DNA from: Polaromonas sp.
GTDB lineage: Bacteria > Pseudomonadota > Gammaproteobacteria > Burkholderiales > Burkholderiaceae_C
NCBI GenBank assembly: GCA_013205645.1
Contig: JABMMH010000185.1
Coordinates: forward strand, 1-7,156
Direction of reading: 5' to 3'
Length of the DNA stretch: 7,156 bases
Part shown: piece by piece, positions 1 to 6,525 of the stretch
Layout: each line of letters begins with the position of its first letter
Position numbering within the stretch: the stretch's first letter is position 1
Notes under the pieces: model-generated
What the model was told of the DNA's origin: nothing
The model's input: the letters and a program-made list of their open reading frames with translations, nothing else
Database searches by the model: none
Program-made: the position numbers and the translations under genes

Positions 1-1
1 G

Positions 2-1222
2 GGAGCGCAGGCTGATGTGAGCGTTGCTCAGCCAGCCTTGCAGGCACCTCTCGCTGCAGCCTATTTCCTGCCAACTCAAACAGCTTTGAGTCAGCCGCAG
101 TCGGTTGTCTCTCCGGTAGCGACCGAGCCGTTGACGGTGTTGGAAGACCTCAACTTGACGCCGGCGGCAACGCCCGTCATGGCCGCTTATTTCTTGTCAA
201 ACCAGCCTGTGCTCACCCAGCCCGTCCATCTTCAAACCCCCGTCGCAGCTGGTTTGCCGGTGATGTCCGGACTCGGCACACCGGCAGAAGTCAAAAATGC
301 CGCGCTGGCGAGTGTTGCTGCCACAGAGCTGGCCTGGCAGGTGACAAAACCGCCGGCTCAACCGGCCTTGACAAACGTTGCGGCGGTCGGCGACGTCAAG
401 CCGGTCAGCGCTGACGATTCCATGCAAGACGCCTTGCGCGTTCAGTTGTTGCTGCCGCGTGAGGCGGTGACCGCCTTGACGCGCCGGCTGGCCACGATGA
501 CTGGCAACGGCCAAGCGCAGGTCTGGGGCAATCTCGCGGCAGGTGCGGTGGCCACTGCCGGTCAAACCCCATTGAACACTTTGAACATGCGCGAGTTCTT
601 CACCCCCGCAGGGCCGTTGGCTGAGCCGACGGATGCAACCGATGCCGCCGACGCTTTGCAGGCCAGCGATGCGGACAGCGTGGCGACCTTGCCGACCGAC
701 GGCAGCCGCAAGGCCTCGGGCTCATTGACTTTGACGCCTGAAGCGGTCGCTCCGAGTCAGGCTGGCCAACGCGCTGAGCATTACCAGCAGCTGGCCGATA
801 GGTTGGGCCAAGCGCTCGGCCAACGGCTGCAGGCGCAGATTGAGCGCGGCGAATGGAAGATGCAAATGCGCATGGACCCGGCCAGTCTAGGCCGGATTGA
901 CCTTGAGCTGCAGATGCGCTCCGGTGGCCTTGACGCGATCTTCCGCTCAGACAACCCGCTCACGCGCGAACTGATCGCCCAGGGTCTGCCCAAGTTGCGT
1001 GACAGTTTGTCGCAATCAGGCACGGCAGTTGCTAATGTCTGGGTGAATGGAGATTCCGCGGGTCAATCTGGCGGAAATCCGACACCTTCCCGAACGCCTC
1101 GCAGCAGTTCCCAAAACCCAAGCGATGCTGACGGCGGATCGGGCCAATCGACAGCTGCGGCGTTACCGGTTGCCGGTGTTCGTCAAGGCGGTTCAAGCAG
1201 CGCGTTGGACGTACTGGCTTGA
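2..1222 (+). CDS. fliK: Flagellar hook-length control protein FliK (5' partial)
   Basis: FliK is the secreted molecular ruler that sets hook length and, through its C-terminal domain, makes FlhB switch export from rod/hook to filament proteins. The frame is open to the left edge, so the true start lies outside; the GTG at 17 has no ribosome binding site and is probably internal. The visible 406 codons show a long Ala/Pro/Gln/Thr-rich, low-complexity N-terminal region with an internal repeat. A conserved hook-length domain (Flg_hook type) follows at about 776-1060, with the M-D-P-x-x-L-G core at 872-892 and a downstream L-P-x-L-R-x-x-L segment followed by S-G. After it comes a Ser/Gly-rich tail ending in L-D-V-L-A, a typical FliK-like end. 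The gene stops 42 bases before fliL. Identity rests on the C-terminal domain plus its place before fliL; the ruler region is poorly conserved in all FliK proteins. Confidence 0.93.
   Translation, partial: GAQADVSVAQPALQAPLAAAYFLPTQTALSQPQSVVSPVATEPLTVLEDLNLTPAATPVMAAYFLSNQPVLTQPVHLQTPVAAGLPVMSGLGTPAEVKNAALASVAATELAWQVTKPPAQPALTNVAAVGDVKPVSADDSMQDALRVQLLLPREAVTALTRRLATMTGNGQAQVWGNLAAGAVATAGQTPLNTLNMREFFTPAGPLAEPTDATDAADALQASDADSVATLPTDGSRKASGSLTLTPEAVAPSQAGQRAEHYQQLADRLGQALGQRLQAQIERGEWKMQMRMDPASLGRIDLELQMRSGGLDAIFRSDNPLTRELIAQGLPKLRDSLSQSGTAVANVWVNGDSAGQSGGNPTPSRTPRSSSQNPSDADGGSGQSTAAALPVAGVRQGGSSSALDVLA
56..223 (+). repeat. Degenerate internal repeat in FliK ruler region
   Basis: Two copies of a 14-residue unit of the form A-A-Y-F-L-x-x-Q-x-x-L-x-Q-P are encoded at 56-97 and 182-223, identical at 9 of 14 positions, with 28 intervening codons. 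A related L-Q-(A/T)-P-(L/V)-A-A string precedes the first copy and follows the second, so the duplicated unit may be longer, and further copies could lie left of the window. The DNA copies have diverged in codon choice, which suggests an old duplication kept at the protein level. Confidence 0.6.
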
Positions 1223-1264
1223 GCCGAGGCAGAAATTTATCCTATCGTTTAAACGAGGTGTCAC

Positions 1265-1870
1265 ATGGTTGATGAAGTTGTTGAAGCAGAACCGAAACCC
1301 AAGAAACCGATTCTCTTGATCGTCGGCGGCATCGTTGTCTTGCTCTTGCTGGTGGTCGGTGCCGTGGTCGGAACGCTGTTTGCGACCGGCTTTTTCAAAG
1401 CCAAGCCAGTGCTGACGGCAGAGCAAATGCTGGAAGGGGACTCGCACGGCGCAGCGGCTTCTGGAGCCGATACCCATGGCGCCCCAGCCAAAGCCGGCGG
1501 CAAAGACGCCGCCCCCACCAAGCAAACGAAAAAGTCGCCGGAGTTGACGCGTTTTGACTACAGTTATTTGAAACTCGAAAACGACTTCTTGTCCAACCTG
1601 TCTGGCTCACGCAAGGTCATGTCGGTGCAAATTGCCATCATGACGCGCTATGACAAGCGCGTGATTGACAACGTCAAAAAGCATGAAATGGCACTCCGCT
1701 CGGTGATCTTGGATGTCATGCGCCAGACGGTTGAAGCCGACCTGCTCAAGCCAGACTTTCGCAAAGAATTGGCGGTTCGGATTCGTGATGCGATGAACAC
1801 CTTGCTCGAAAAATACGAAGATTTTGGTGGCATCGAAGAGGTGTATTTCACCACTTTCGTCACCCAGTAA
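1265..1870 (+). CDS. fliL: Flagellar basal body-associated protein FliL
   Basis: FliL is an inner-membrane protein that surrounds the stators and supports motor torque. The product is 201 residues, slightly longer than many FliL proteins. It has a short charged cytoplasmic N-terminus, one hydrophobic membrane segment at about residues 16-43, and an Ala/Gly/Lys-rich periplasmic linker at about 45-92 that includes two H-G-A triplets. A C-terminal FliL domain spans about 95-201 and ends with the family-typical acidic and aromatic tail G-I-E-E-V-Y-F-T-T-F-V-T-Q. The ATG at 1265 is supported by GAGG at 1255-1258, six bases upstream. It sits between fliK and fliM, the usual proteobacterial order. 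The linker is the most variable part, and I see no missing core element. Confidence 0.95.
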   Translation: MVDEVVEAEPKPKKPILLIVGGIVVLLLLVVGAVVGTLFATGFFKAKPVLTAEQMLEGDSHGAAASGADTHGAPAKAGGKDAAPTKQTKKSPELTRFDYSYLKLENDFLSNLSGSRKVMSVQIAIMTRYDKRVIDNVKKHEMALRSVILDVMRQTVEADLLKPDFRKELAVRIRDAMNTLLEKYEDFGGIEEVYFTTFVTQ

Positions 1871-1916
1871 AAGCCGCTTTTCGCCGACTCCATAGCCCCC
1901 GCATTCTGAACAGACC

Positions 1917-2906
1917 ATGGCCAACAATTTGCTGACCCCCGAAGAGCTTTCGGCACTCGCCGAAGGCGTCAACGACGGCACCATCCCAGTCGACACCGGC
2001 TACAACACGTCGGCTCGCGTCAGAAAGCACGACCTCGCCAGCGAGGACAGCAGTCTGGGTGTGAACGTCGCTTCGATTGACATGATCAACGAGCGCTTTG
2101 TGCGCTTGTTCCGTCTGGGTTTGCTGGAAATGCTGCGCAGCAGTCCGCGTGTCAACCCGACCCATGTGCAGATCGTGCGCTTTGGGGATTACCTCAAAGA
2201 CCTGCGGGCTCCGCTGTCGGTGAACGTCGTGCGCATGAACCCACTGCGCGGTTATTCCATCGTGGTGATAGACCCGGTGGTGGTTTTCAGTTCGCTGGAC
2301 AGTTTTTTTGGCGGCTTTGGCCGGGGTGTTGGTGAACTGCCGTCGAGCCGGCCTTTCACGCCGACCGAAACCCGCATCATCAACATGATTCTGGATGTTT
2401 TCTTTCGCTCGCTGAAAGAAGCTTGGTCGCCCTTGATCGAGATTGACTTTGAATTGGTCAGCTCAGAGATCAATCCGCAGTTCGCACAAATTGCCGACGA
2501 AAACGACCTCGTCATCTTGACCCGTTTTGAAACCGAAGGCGGTCCGCAGACGCAGGGTTTCATTGACCTGGTGTATCCGTATTCATCGCTCAAACCGGTG
2601 CGTGACCTGCTGCGCAGCCGGGTTCAAACCGGTGACGGCAACGAAGAGTCCGACAACCAGTGGCGCGACGACCTTGGCAACGCCGTCGACAGCGCCAGCC
2701 TAGAGATGCGGGTGCTGCTCGGCTCGTTCGAAGGCAGCTTCAAGACCATCGAAAACATGCAAGCCGGTGATGTGCTGTATTTCAAGAAACCCGAACTGGC
2801 ACGCCTCTTGATCAACGATGTTCCCGCCTTTGACGTGCAGGTTGGGGCGCTTGGCACCCAGACCGCCGTGCAAATTGACCGCGCCGTGATCCCCGGCATG
2901 CAATGA
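1917..2906 (+). CDS. fliM: Flagellar motor switch protein FliM
   Basis: FliM forms the middle of the cytoplasmic C-ring; it binds phosphorylated CheY and FliG and, with FliN, sets rotation direction. The 329-residue product has normal family length. An N-terminal CheY-binding-type peptide lies at residues 5-14. The CheC-like middle domain spans about 45-235 and holds the conserved I-N-E-R-F stretch (57-61), N-P-L-R-G (108-112) and the F-F-G-G-x-G loop (130-135). A C-terminal SpoA domain occupies about 255-323. The N-terminal peptide is diverged: L-T-P-E-E-L-S-A-L-A replaces the usual L-S-Q-x-E-(I/V)-D-A-L-L. The start at 1917 has no strong ribosome binding site, but it places this peptide exactly at the N-terminus, as in other FliM proteins. 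The stop lies 17 bases before the preferred fliN start. Confidence 0.96.
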   Translation: MANNLLTPEELSALAEGVNDGTIPVDTGYNTSARVRKHDLASEDSSLGVNVASIDMINERFVRLFRLGLLEMLRSSPRVNPTHVQIVRFGDYLKDLRAPLSVNVVRMNPLRGYSIVVIDPVVVFSSLDSFFGGFGRGVGELPSSRPFTPTETRIINMILDVFFRSLKEAWSPLIEIDFELVSSEINPQFAQIADENDLVILTRFETEGGPQTQGFIDLVYPYSSLKPVRDLLRSRVQTGDGNEESDNQWRDDLGNAVDSASLEMRVLLGSFEGSFKTIENMQAGDVLYFKKPELARLLINDVPAFDVQVGALGTQTAVQIDRAVIPGMQ

Positions 2907-2912
2907 CCTTTC

Positions 2913-2917
2913 AGGAA
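2913..2917 (+). promoter_or_regulatory. Ribosome binding site fixing the fliN start
   Basis: AGGAA lies six bases before the ATG at 2924. The alternative in-frame ATG at 2903, which overlaps the fliM stop as ATGA, has no purine-rich site before it. This favours 2924 as the main fliN start. Confidence 0.65.
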
Positions 2918-2923
2918 CCCGAC

Positions 2924-3232
2924 ATGACTGATAACACCCTCGAAAAATCCGCTGGCAACGGTGCCAATTCATCCCAGATCAACCCTGACGTGTTGCAGAA
3001 CATCACCGTCACGCTGTCGGTGGAAGTTGGTCGCGCCATGATCAAAATTCGCGATTTGATGCGCCTGACGCAGGGCAGTGTGGTCGAGTTGGACCACATC
3101 GCCGGCGAGCCACTGGACTTGCTGGTCAACAAAACCGTCGTCGCCCAAGGCGAGGTGGTGCTGGTCAATGACCGTTACGGCATTCGCCTGACCCGTGTTG
3201 TGCCGGCCTCTGAACGCATGAAAAACCTCTGA
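2924..3232 (+). CDS. fliN: Flagellar motor switch protein FliN
   Basis: FliN forms the lower part of the C-ring, binds FliM and docks the FliH/FliI export ATPase complex. From the ATG at 2924 the product has 102 residues: a polar, poorly conserved leader of about 25 residues, then a single SpoA domain at about 26-98. The domain carries strong family signatures: V-E-V-G-R near residues 33-37, L-T-Q-G-S-V-V-E-L-D (48-57), A-G-E-P-L-D (60-65), A-Q-G-E-V-V (74-79) and R-Y-G-I-R-L-T (84-90), ending in S-E-R-M. The alternative ATG at 2903 would add seven residues and overlap the fliM stop; the ribosome binding site favours 2924. The stop is two bases before fliO, so coupling is likely. Confidence 0.95.
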   Translation: MTDNTLEKSAGNGANSSQINPDVLQNITVTLSVEVGRAMIKIRDLMRLTQGSVVELDHIAGEPLDLLVNKTVVAQGEVVLVNDRYGIRLTRVVPASERMKNL

Positions 3233-3234
3233 TC

Positions 3235-3534
3235 ATGGCGACGGGTCTCTCGGGCATGGACATGCTTCGTTTTGCCGGCAGCTTGGTGCTGGTGCTGTGT
3301 CTTTTGGGCGGCTTGCTGTGGGGCCTCAAGCGCATGCAAGCGGGTGTCCGGCTCAGCGGCGGCGCGCGGCAATTGCACGTGATTGAAGCGGTCAGCGTCG
3401 GGCCACGTCAAAAAATCGCCTTGGTGCGTGTGGGTAACCGTGAAGTGCTGGTCGGTGTGTCGCCGACCCAGCTGACGGCCTTGGGCAGCTGGCCTGCTGC
3501 TGTGGATGATTCGGAGTTGGTTGATGTCTCGTAA
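3235..3534 (+). CDS. fliO: Flagellar biosynthesis protein FliO
   Basis: FliO is a small membrane protein that stabilises FliP and helps assemble the FliP ring of the export gate. The 99-residue product has a short N-terminus, one membrane segment at about residues 11-31, and a cytoplasmic domain with the FliO pattern: an L-H-V-I-E-A-V-S-V-G-P-R-Q-K-I stretch (47-61), then V-G-N-R-E-V-L-V-G-V (66-75). No ribosome binding site precedes the ATG at 3235, but it lies two bases after the fliN stop, which suggests re-initiation. A second in-frame ATG at 3256 would still keep the membrane segment. The 3' end overlaps fliP by 11 bases. FliO is weakly conserved, so identity also leans on its place between fliN and fliP. 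Confidence 0.92.
   Translation: MATGLSGMDMLRFAGSLVLVLCLLGGLLWGLKRMQAGVRLSGGARQLHVIEAVSVGPRQKIALVRVGNREVLVGVSPTQLTALGSWPAAVDDSELVDVS
3513..3516 (+). promoter_or_regulatory. Ribosome binding site fixing the fliP start
   Basis: GGAG inside the end of fliO lies seven bases before the ATG at 3524. The upstream in-frame ATG at 3506 has no such site and would put six extra residues before the signal peptide, so 3524 is preferred. Confidence 0.65.
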
Positions 3535-4273
3535 TGTGTGGCGCCATCTGGGCGTTTTTCTGCTGCTGGTGTTGCCGCTGGCGGCTTGGTCGCAAGGCTT
3601 GCCATTGCTGAATGTGACGGGTGGCGGCGCCAAAGGCACGCAATACAGCTTGACGCTGCAACTGCTGGCCTTGATGACCACCTTGACGGTGCTGCCGTCA
3701 CTGCTGCTCATGATGACCTCGTTCGTGCGCATCATCATCGTCATGTCTTTGCTGCGCCAAGCGCTCGGCACTGGTCAGACACCGCCCAACACCGTGCTGG
3801 TGGGCTTGTCGCTGTTCCTCACGCTGTTCATCATGCAGCCGGTGTTGACCGACGTTTACCAAAACGCCTTGGCGCCGTATTTGCAAAACGGCCTTGACTT
3901 CGACAAGGCGCTTGCCGCTGCCGAAGCGCCGATCCGTAAGTTCATGATGGCGCAAACCCGCGGTGACGACATCGCGCTGTTCATGCAGATCGCCCGCAAA
4001 GGCGAGCCGCTGAGCCCTGAGACCGTGCCGTTCACGACGCTGGTGCCAGCCTTCATCACGTCTGAGCTGAAAAGCGCTTTCACGATTGGTTTTTTGATCT
4101 ACATCCCCTTCGTGGTGATTGATCTGATTGTCGCCAGTGTATTGATGTCGATGGGCATGATGATGTTGTCGCCAATGATGATTTCAATGCCTTTCAAGCT
4201 GATGCTGTTTGTGCTGGTCGATGGCTGGGGTCTGATCATGGGATCGCTCGCCGCCAGTTTTGTCACTACCTGA
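3524..4273 (+). CDS. fliP: Flagellar type III export gate protein FliP
   Basis: FliP forms the pentameric core of the flagellar export channel with FliQ and FliR. From the ATG at 3524 the product has 249 residues, a normal length. It starts with a cleavable-type signal peptide: R and R-H early, a Leu/Val core at about 10-20, and a likely cut after A-W-S near residue 23. Hydrophobic segments follow at about 44-75, 88-108, 185-208 and 215-240. Family signatures are S-F-V-R-I-I-I-V (66-73), L-R-Q-A-L-G-T (77-83), P-P-N (87-89) and P-F-K-L-M-L-F-V-L-V-D-G-W (223-235). The Met-rich stretch M-S-M-G-M-M-M (208-214) corresponds to the methionine gasket that seals the channel in known FliP structures. 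The start overlaps the end of fliO. Confidence 0.97.
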   Translation: MSRNVWRHLGVFLLLVLPLAAWSQGLPLLNVTGGGAKGTQYSLTLQLLALMTTLTVLPSLLLMMTSFVRIIIVMSLLRQALGTGQTPPNTVLVGLSLFLTLFIMQPVLTDVYQNALAPYLQNGLDFDKALAAAEAPIRKFMMAQTRGDDIALFMQIARKGEPLSPETVPFTTLVPAFITSELKSAFTIGFLIYIPFVVIDLIVASVLMSMGMMMLSPMMISMPFKLMLFVLVDGWGLIMGSLAASFVTT

Positions 4274-4285
4274 GGAACCCGTCAC

Positions 4286-4555
4286 ATGGACGCTTCTACC
4301 GTTGTTGAAATAGGCACCCAGGCTCTCTGGATGACCGTGCTCATCTCGGCGCCGCTGCTCGGCATGGCGCTGGCAGTGGGTCTGGTGGTCGGCATCATCC
4401 AGGCGGCAACGTCTGTCAATGAAGCCACCTTGAGTTTTATTCCCAAGTTGGCCGCCATGGCGCTGACGCTGGCCGTGGTCGGCGGTTGGCAAATCGCCAT
4501 GATGGTCGACTACACGCGCAGTATCTTTTTGCGCATTCCGACACTTTTCGTCTGA
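4286..4555 (+). CDS. fliQ: Flagellar type III export gate protein FliQ
   Basis: FliQ is a small two-helix membrane protein that packs around the FliP/FliR core of the export gate. The 89-residue length is typical. Two membrane segments are visible at about residues 15-39 and 52-74. They are joined by the highly conserved family loop Q-A-A-T-S-V-N-E-A-T-L-S-F-I-P-K (39-54). The ATG at 4286 is preceded by AGGAA at 4273-4277, which overlaps the fliP stop codon and lies eight bases upstream. The stop is two bases before fliR. Nothing is unusual apart from Ser-Val where many homologues have Gln-Ile in the loop. Confidence 0.97.
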   Translation: MDASTVVEIGTQALWMTVLISAPLLGMALAVGLVVGIIQAATSVNEATLSFIPKLAAMALTLAVVGGWQIAMMVDYTRSIFLRIPTLFV

Positions 4556-4557
4556 CC

Positions 4558-5328
4558 ATGAACGTCACAGCCGTCGATATCGTTGAGCGCTTTTATGCGT
4601 TCTTGTGGCCGATGCTGCGGATTTCGGCTTTGCTGTTGGCTGCGCCTATTTTTTCATTGTCAGCAGTGACGGTGCGCATTCGGGTCTTGTTGGCACTGGC
4701 GCTCTCGGTGATGATTTATCCGATGTTCGACTGGCCGGTGATTGACCCATTGTCTGCACCCGGCCTGCTGGAGATTTTGAATCAGTTGGTGATTGGGGTG
4801 TTCATGGGTTTGATGCTGCAAATTGTCACCGCTGCGGTGGTGGTGTCTGGGCAGGCGGTGTCTAACGCGATGGGTTTGTCGTTGGCCAGTTTGATTGACC
4901 CCAACTTAGGCAACGTGCCGGTCATCGCTCAATTTTTGTTGATCTTGTCGACCCTTATTTTTGTCAGCTTAGGGGGGCACGCCATGCTGCTGGCGCTGGT
5001 GATCGAAAGCTTTGCGAGCTTGCCCGTCGGGCGCTCCTTGATCGATCAAATCGCTTACGGGCAGTTGGTCAGTTGGAGCTCGATGATGTTTTTAGGCGCT
5101 GTGTTGACCGCCTTGCCGGTGATGGTGACGCTGCTGTTCATCAGTGTCGGCTTGGGCGTGGTCACGCGGGCGGCGCCGAGTTTGAATATTTTTTCAGTCG
5201 GTCTGCCGGCCACCATCGTCGCCGGATTCTTCGTGCTGATTGTGTCCTTGGGCAGCATTGGTTCGCGGATTCAGTGGCTCTGGTTGCAAGGCTTAACGCA
5301 GATTCGCGTGCTGGTGGGTATCCCTTGA
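4558..5328 (+). CDS. fliR: Flagellar type III export gate protein FliR
   Basis: FliR is the single-copy subunit that completes the FliP5Q4R1 export gate and contacts FlhB. From the ATG at 4558 the product has 256 residues, a normal FliR length. Several hydrophobic segments are evident, at about 12-57, 75-100, 121-155, 172-200 and 213-236. Family signatures are G-Q-A-V-S-N-A-M-G-L (98-107), followed by a D-P (114-115), and T-R-A-A-P-S-L-N-I-F-S-V-G-L-P (203-217). The frame also opens at an ATG at 4486 inside fliQ, but those 24 residues are polar, unlike a FliR N-terminus, and lie wholly over fliQ. There is no clear ribosome binding site; the start is two bases after the fliQ stop, which fits coupling. 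Its own stop (TGATG) overlaps a possible 14-codon mini-ORF. Confidence 0.96.
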   Translation: MNVTAVDIVERFYAFLWPMLRISALLLAAPIFSLSAVTVRIRVLLALALSVMIYPMFDWPVIDPLSAPGLLEILNQLVIGVFMGLMLQIVTAAVVVSGQAVSNAMGLSLASLIDPNLGNVPVIAQFLLILSTLIFVSLGGHAMLLALVIESFASLPVGRSLIDQIAYGQLVSWSSMMFLGAVLTALPVMVTLLFISVGLGVVTRAAPSLNIFSVGLPATIVAGFFVLIVSLGSIGSRIQWLWLQGLTQIRVLVGIP

Positions 5329-5372
5329 TGGCACTCTTTTTTAACGTGATTCACTTCAACGCTTATGTCTGA
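5328..5372 (+). other. Possible 14-codon coupling mini-ORF between fliR and flhB
   Basis: An ATG overlapping the fliR stop (TGATG, 5326-5330) opens a 14-codon frame, M-A-L-F-F-N-V-I-H-F-N-A-Y-V, which stops at 5370-5372, just inside flhB and in a different frame from it. flhB itself has no ribosome binding site. A ribosome finishing fliR could re-start here and be handed to the flhB ATG at 5365. This is a positional inference; the frame may be chance. Confidence 0.25.
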
Positions 5373-6525
5373 CACTGGCGCAGAAAAGACCGAAGAACCC
5401 ACCGCGCGGCGCATCAAACGCTCGCGCGATGACGGCCAAGTCGCGCGTTCAACCGAGCTACCAGCAGCTGCCGTGATGATCGCCGCGGTGCTGACCATAT
5501 TGATGATGGGCGGCGTTTTTGCATCGCGTCTGGGCGACATGCTGATCGACAGCTTCACCTTTGACCGCCGAACGCTCGACACACCGAGCCTGTTGCCGGC
5601 CACCTTTGCCACGCAATTGCTGGAGGCTTTGCTGCTGGTGCTGCCGGTGATGGCGGTCACCGCCGTGGTGGCGATTTTGGCCTCGGGTGTCACCGGTGGT
5701 TATCACTTCTCCATGAAAGCCGTCGCGCCTAAGTTCTCCAAGCTCAGCCCCGCCGCAGGTTTCAAACGCATGTTCGGCTCGCGTGCTGCCGTGGAACTGC
5801 TCAAGTCCTTGGCTAAGTTTTCTTTGGTAGCGGGCGTTCTGTGGGCGCTGGTCGAACGTCATATGGTGGAGTTGATTCACCTTGGCAGCATGGATCTGCA
5901 GCCCGCCTTGGCCGCTGCCGGCAGCTTGATCACGCATGCCGCCTTGTGGCTCACGCTCAGCTTGGTCTTGATTGCCTTGATCGATGCGCCTTACCAGAAA
6001 TGGTCTTACATCAAGCGTTTGCGCATGACCAAGCAAGAGGTCAAGGACGAGATGAAGGACATGGAAGGTCGGCCTGAGGTCAAGCAACAAATCCGCCGCC
6101 GTCAGCGTGAAATGGCCAACGGCCGGATGATGCAAAAGGTCAAAGACGCCGACGTCGTGATCACCAACCCAGAACACTTTGCGATCGCACTGTCTTACGA
6201 CCCGACCGCCGATGGCGCACCGATTCTGCTGGCCAAAGGGGCTGACCACATGGCAGCGCTGATTCGCGAAGAAGCCAAAAAGCACGGCGTCGAGATGTTT
6301 GCCTCGCCGCAGTTGGCGCGTGCGCTGTACTTCACCACCGACGTCGACAAGCCGATCCCCGAAGCGCTCTACCACGCGGTCGCCCCGGTCATCGCCTATG
6401 TTTTCAGCTTAGCGCAAGTGCGGCCAGGCGTCGAGCCGATGGCACGGCCCCGTCCGAAAATTCCGCCGTCAATGCGCTTTAATGCCAAGGGTGAACTTGA
6501 AACCCCTGTGGAGCGCAAAACATGA
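5365..6525 (+). CDS. flhB: Flagellar export switch protein FlhB
   Basis: FlhB controls the order of flagellar export: its cytoplasmic domain cleaves itself and, on a signal from FliK, switches from hook to filament substrates. The 386 residues open with the family signature E-K-T-E-E-P-T-x-R-R (7-16), then G-Q-V-A-R-S. Membrane segments follow at about 32-55, 85-110, 141-163 and 187-208. A charged linker with M-T-K-Q-E-V-K-D-E-M (221-230) and M-E-G-R-P-E-V-K (233-240) leads into the cytoplasmic domain. The autocleavage site reads N268-P-E-H271 rather than the usual NPTH. The downstream P-P-L-A-R motif reads P-Q-L-A-R (315-319). A basic, Pro-rich tail of about 35 residues follows the fold. No in-frame start exists upstream before a TGA at 5347, which fixes the start at 5365 even though there is no ribosome binding site. 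Adjacent placement after fliR fits shared export-gate assembly. Confidence 0.97.
   Translation: MSDTGAEKTEEPTARRIKRSRDDGQVARSTELPAAAVMIAAVLTILMMGGVFASRLGDMLIDSFTFDRRTLDTPSLLPATFATQLLEALLLVLPVMAVTAVVAILASGVTGGYHFSMKAVAPKFSKLSPAAGFKRMFGSRAAVELLKSLAKFSLVAGVLWALVERHMVELIHLGSMDLQPALAAAGSLITHAALWLTLSLVLIALIDAPYQKWSYIKRLRMTKQEVKDEMKDMEGRPEVKQQIRRRQREMANGRMMQKVKDADVVITNPEHFAIALSYDPTADGAPILLAKGADHMAALIREEAKKHGVEMFASPQLARALYFTTDVDKPIPEALYHAVAPVIAYVFSLAQVRPGVEPMARPRPKIPPSMRFNAKGELETPVERKT

Noticed and set aside
17..19. GTG at 17 as the start of fliK
   Set aside because: The frame is open to the left edge, no ribosome binding site precedes the GTG, and FliK proteins normally have more N-terminal sequence; it was treated as a 5'-partial gene.
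1205..1220. Sigma-54-like promoter before fliL
   Set aside because: A GG and a GC pair are present, but they are separated by eight bases rather than the required ten, and the flanking bases match poorly.
1219..1248. Sigma-70-like promoter in the fliK-fliL gap (TTGAGC, 18 bases, TATCGT)
   Set aside because: Both boxes match weakly, one overlaps the fliK stop, and the gap is only 42 bases within a compact operon; chance is the simpler explanation.
1869..1881. Hairpin AAAAG-CCG-CTTTT just after fliL as a terminator
   Set aside because: The stem is five pairs, mostly A-T, and is followed by no further T run; it is too weak to end transcription, and fliM follows in the same operon.
2903..2923. 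ATGA-overlap start for fliN
   Set aside because: It has no ribosome binding site, whereas the ATG at 2924 has AGGAA at good spacing; it remains possible as a minor coupled start.
3538..3897. Plus-strand open frame of 119 codons within fliP
   Set aside because: It lies in another frame over a certain fliP, and its Ala/His/Arg-rich composition is that of a shadow frame.
4486..4557. Extended start of fliR inside fliQ
   Set aside because: The extra 24 residues are polar and unlike a FliR N-terminus; the ATG at 4558 directly after the fliQ stop gives the normal length.
5313..5342. T-rich run after fliR as a terminator
   Set aside because: The T run is present, but the only upstream dyad is a three-pair GGG-TAT-CCC, so no stable stem precedes it.
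5458..6375. Antisense open frame of 305 codons within flhB
   Set aside because: It lies wholly opposite a well-identified flhB, its product is rich in His, Gln and Arg as in GC-rich shadow frames, and no family features are seen.
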